Origin: Porticoccaceae bacterium
GTDB lineage: Bacteria > Pseudomonadota > Gammaproteobacteria > Pseudomonadales > Porticoccaceae
Direction: 5' to 3'
NCBI GenBank assembly: GCA_028822945.1
Contig: JAPKCN010000130.1
Span: 1 to 5,632 of the forward strand
DNA: 5,632 nucleotides
This document shows, one piece after another, positions 5,455 through 5,632 of the stretch. Below the pieces are notes generated by a model that did no database searches, was not told the DNA's origin, and saw only the letters and a program-made list of their open reading frames with translations. How positions within the stretch are numbered: position 1 is the first letter of the stretch; every line of letters begins with the position of its first letter. Made by a program: the position numbers and the translations under genes.

Positions 5455-5632
5455 ATGGAAGTTACTATATTGCTGTTGGCATTATTCGTATTGTCACTTT
5501 TTCTGGGTGTCGAGTTGATTACTAAGGTACCACCAACTCTGCATACGCCACTGATGTCGGGCACGAATGCTGTATCGGGGATTACGCTCGTCGGTGCTTT
5601 ATTGGCGGCTGGCTCAGACACTTCGCCGCTAG
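5455..5632 (+). CDS. pntAB: NAD(P) transhydrogenase alpha subunit part 2 (PntAB), N-terminal part, cut by window edge
   Basis: The small membrane subunit that supplies part of the proton channel domain (dII) of the transhydrogenase. The first 59 codons are visible. Residues 3-22 form a hydrophobic helix (VTILLLALFVLSLF and onward). Then comes the family signature VPPTLHTPLMSGTNAVSGI (25-43), equivalent to the HTPLMS-NAISGI segment in the dII part of E. coli PntA. A second hydrophobic stretch begins at about 42 (ITLVGALLAAG). Known PntAB proteins are about 100-140 residues, so roughly half is missing to the right. It starts 23 nt after pntAA with its own ribosome binding site. pntB is expected next, by analogy with other split-alpha operons, but is not in the window. 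Confidence 0.92.
   Translation, partial: MEVTILLLALFVLSLFLGVELITKVPPTLHTPLMSGTNAVSGITLVGALLAAGSDTSPL

Noticed and set aside
1..5632. Mobile element, CRISPR array, toxin-antitoxin or defence module
   Set aside because: All substantial coding regions are recognised core metabolic or replication genes; no transposase, terminal repeats, regularly spaced repeats or small paired genes were seen.

Overview
The window reads as ordinary chromosomal housekeeping DNA from a gammaproteobacterium. The FabA/FabB pair for unsaturated fatty acids, an IspB-type long-chain polyprenyl diphosphate synthase, an SSB ending in the DDDIPF tip and a proton-translocating transhydrogenase with a split alpha subunit fit that group. 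The split PntAA/PntAB layout resembles Pseudomonas and Rhodospirillum rather than the fused PntA of E. coli. Species cannot be assigned from the sequence. No phage, IS, CRISPR, rRNA or tRNA signature was seen.

Layout. (1) 1-305 is the C-terminal part of ssb on the + strand. (2) 306-443 is a spacer with modest inverted repeats. (3) 444-920 is a Prx5-type peroxiredoxin (+). (4) 969-1010 is a long symmetric hairpin that can serve as terminator for both converging units. (5) 1069-2283 fabB and 2327-2848 fabA form a fabA-fabB operon on the - strand. (6) 2849-3043 is a divergent promoter region with a good sigma70-like promoter for the + strand, a 9-bp direct repeat and a possible FabR/DesT-like palindrome on the fabA side. 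(7) 3044-4000 is an ispB-like gene (+) with a TTG start. (8) 4001-4228 is an AT-rich spacer (about 30% GC by hand count). (9) 4229-5431 is pntAA (+) with a GTG start. (10) 5455 to the right edge is the start of pntAB (+); pntB is expected just beyond the window.

The genes belong to familiar pathways. FabA introduces the double bond at the C10 stage and FabB elongates the cis product, setting membrane unsaturation. IspB makes the quinone side chain. PntAA/PntAB(/PntB) couples the proton gradient to NADPH formation, and that NADPH feeds fatty acid synthesis and thiol reduction. The peroxiredoxin removes peroxides. I found no convincing undescribed system. The items most worth checking are regulatory: the divergent fabA/ispB region, the TTG start of ispB without a clear Shine-Dalgarno, and the AT-rich leader of the pnt operon.
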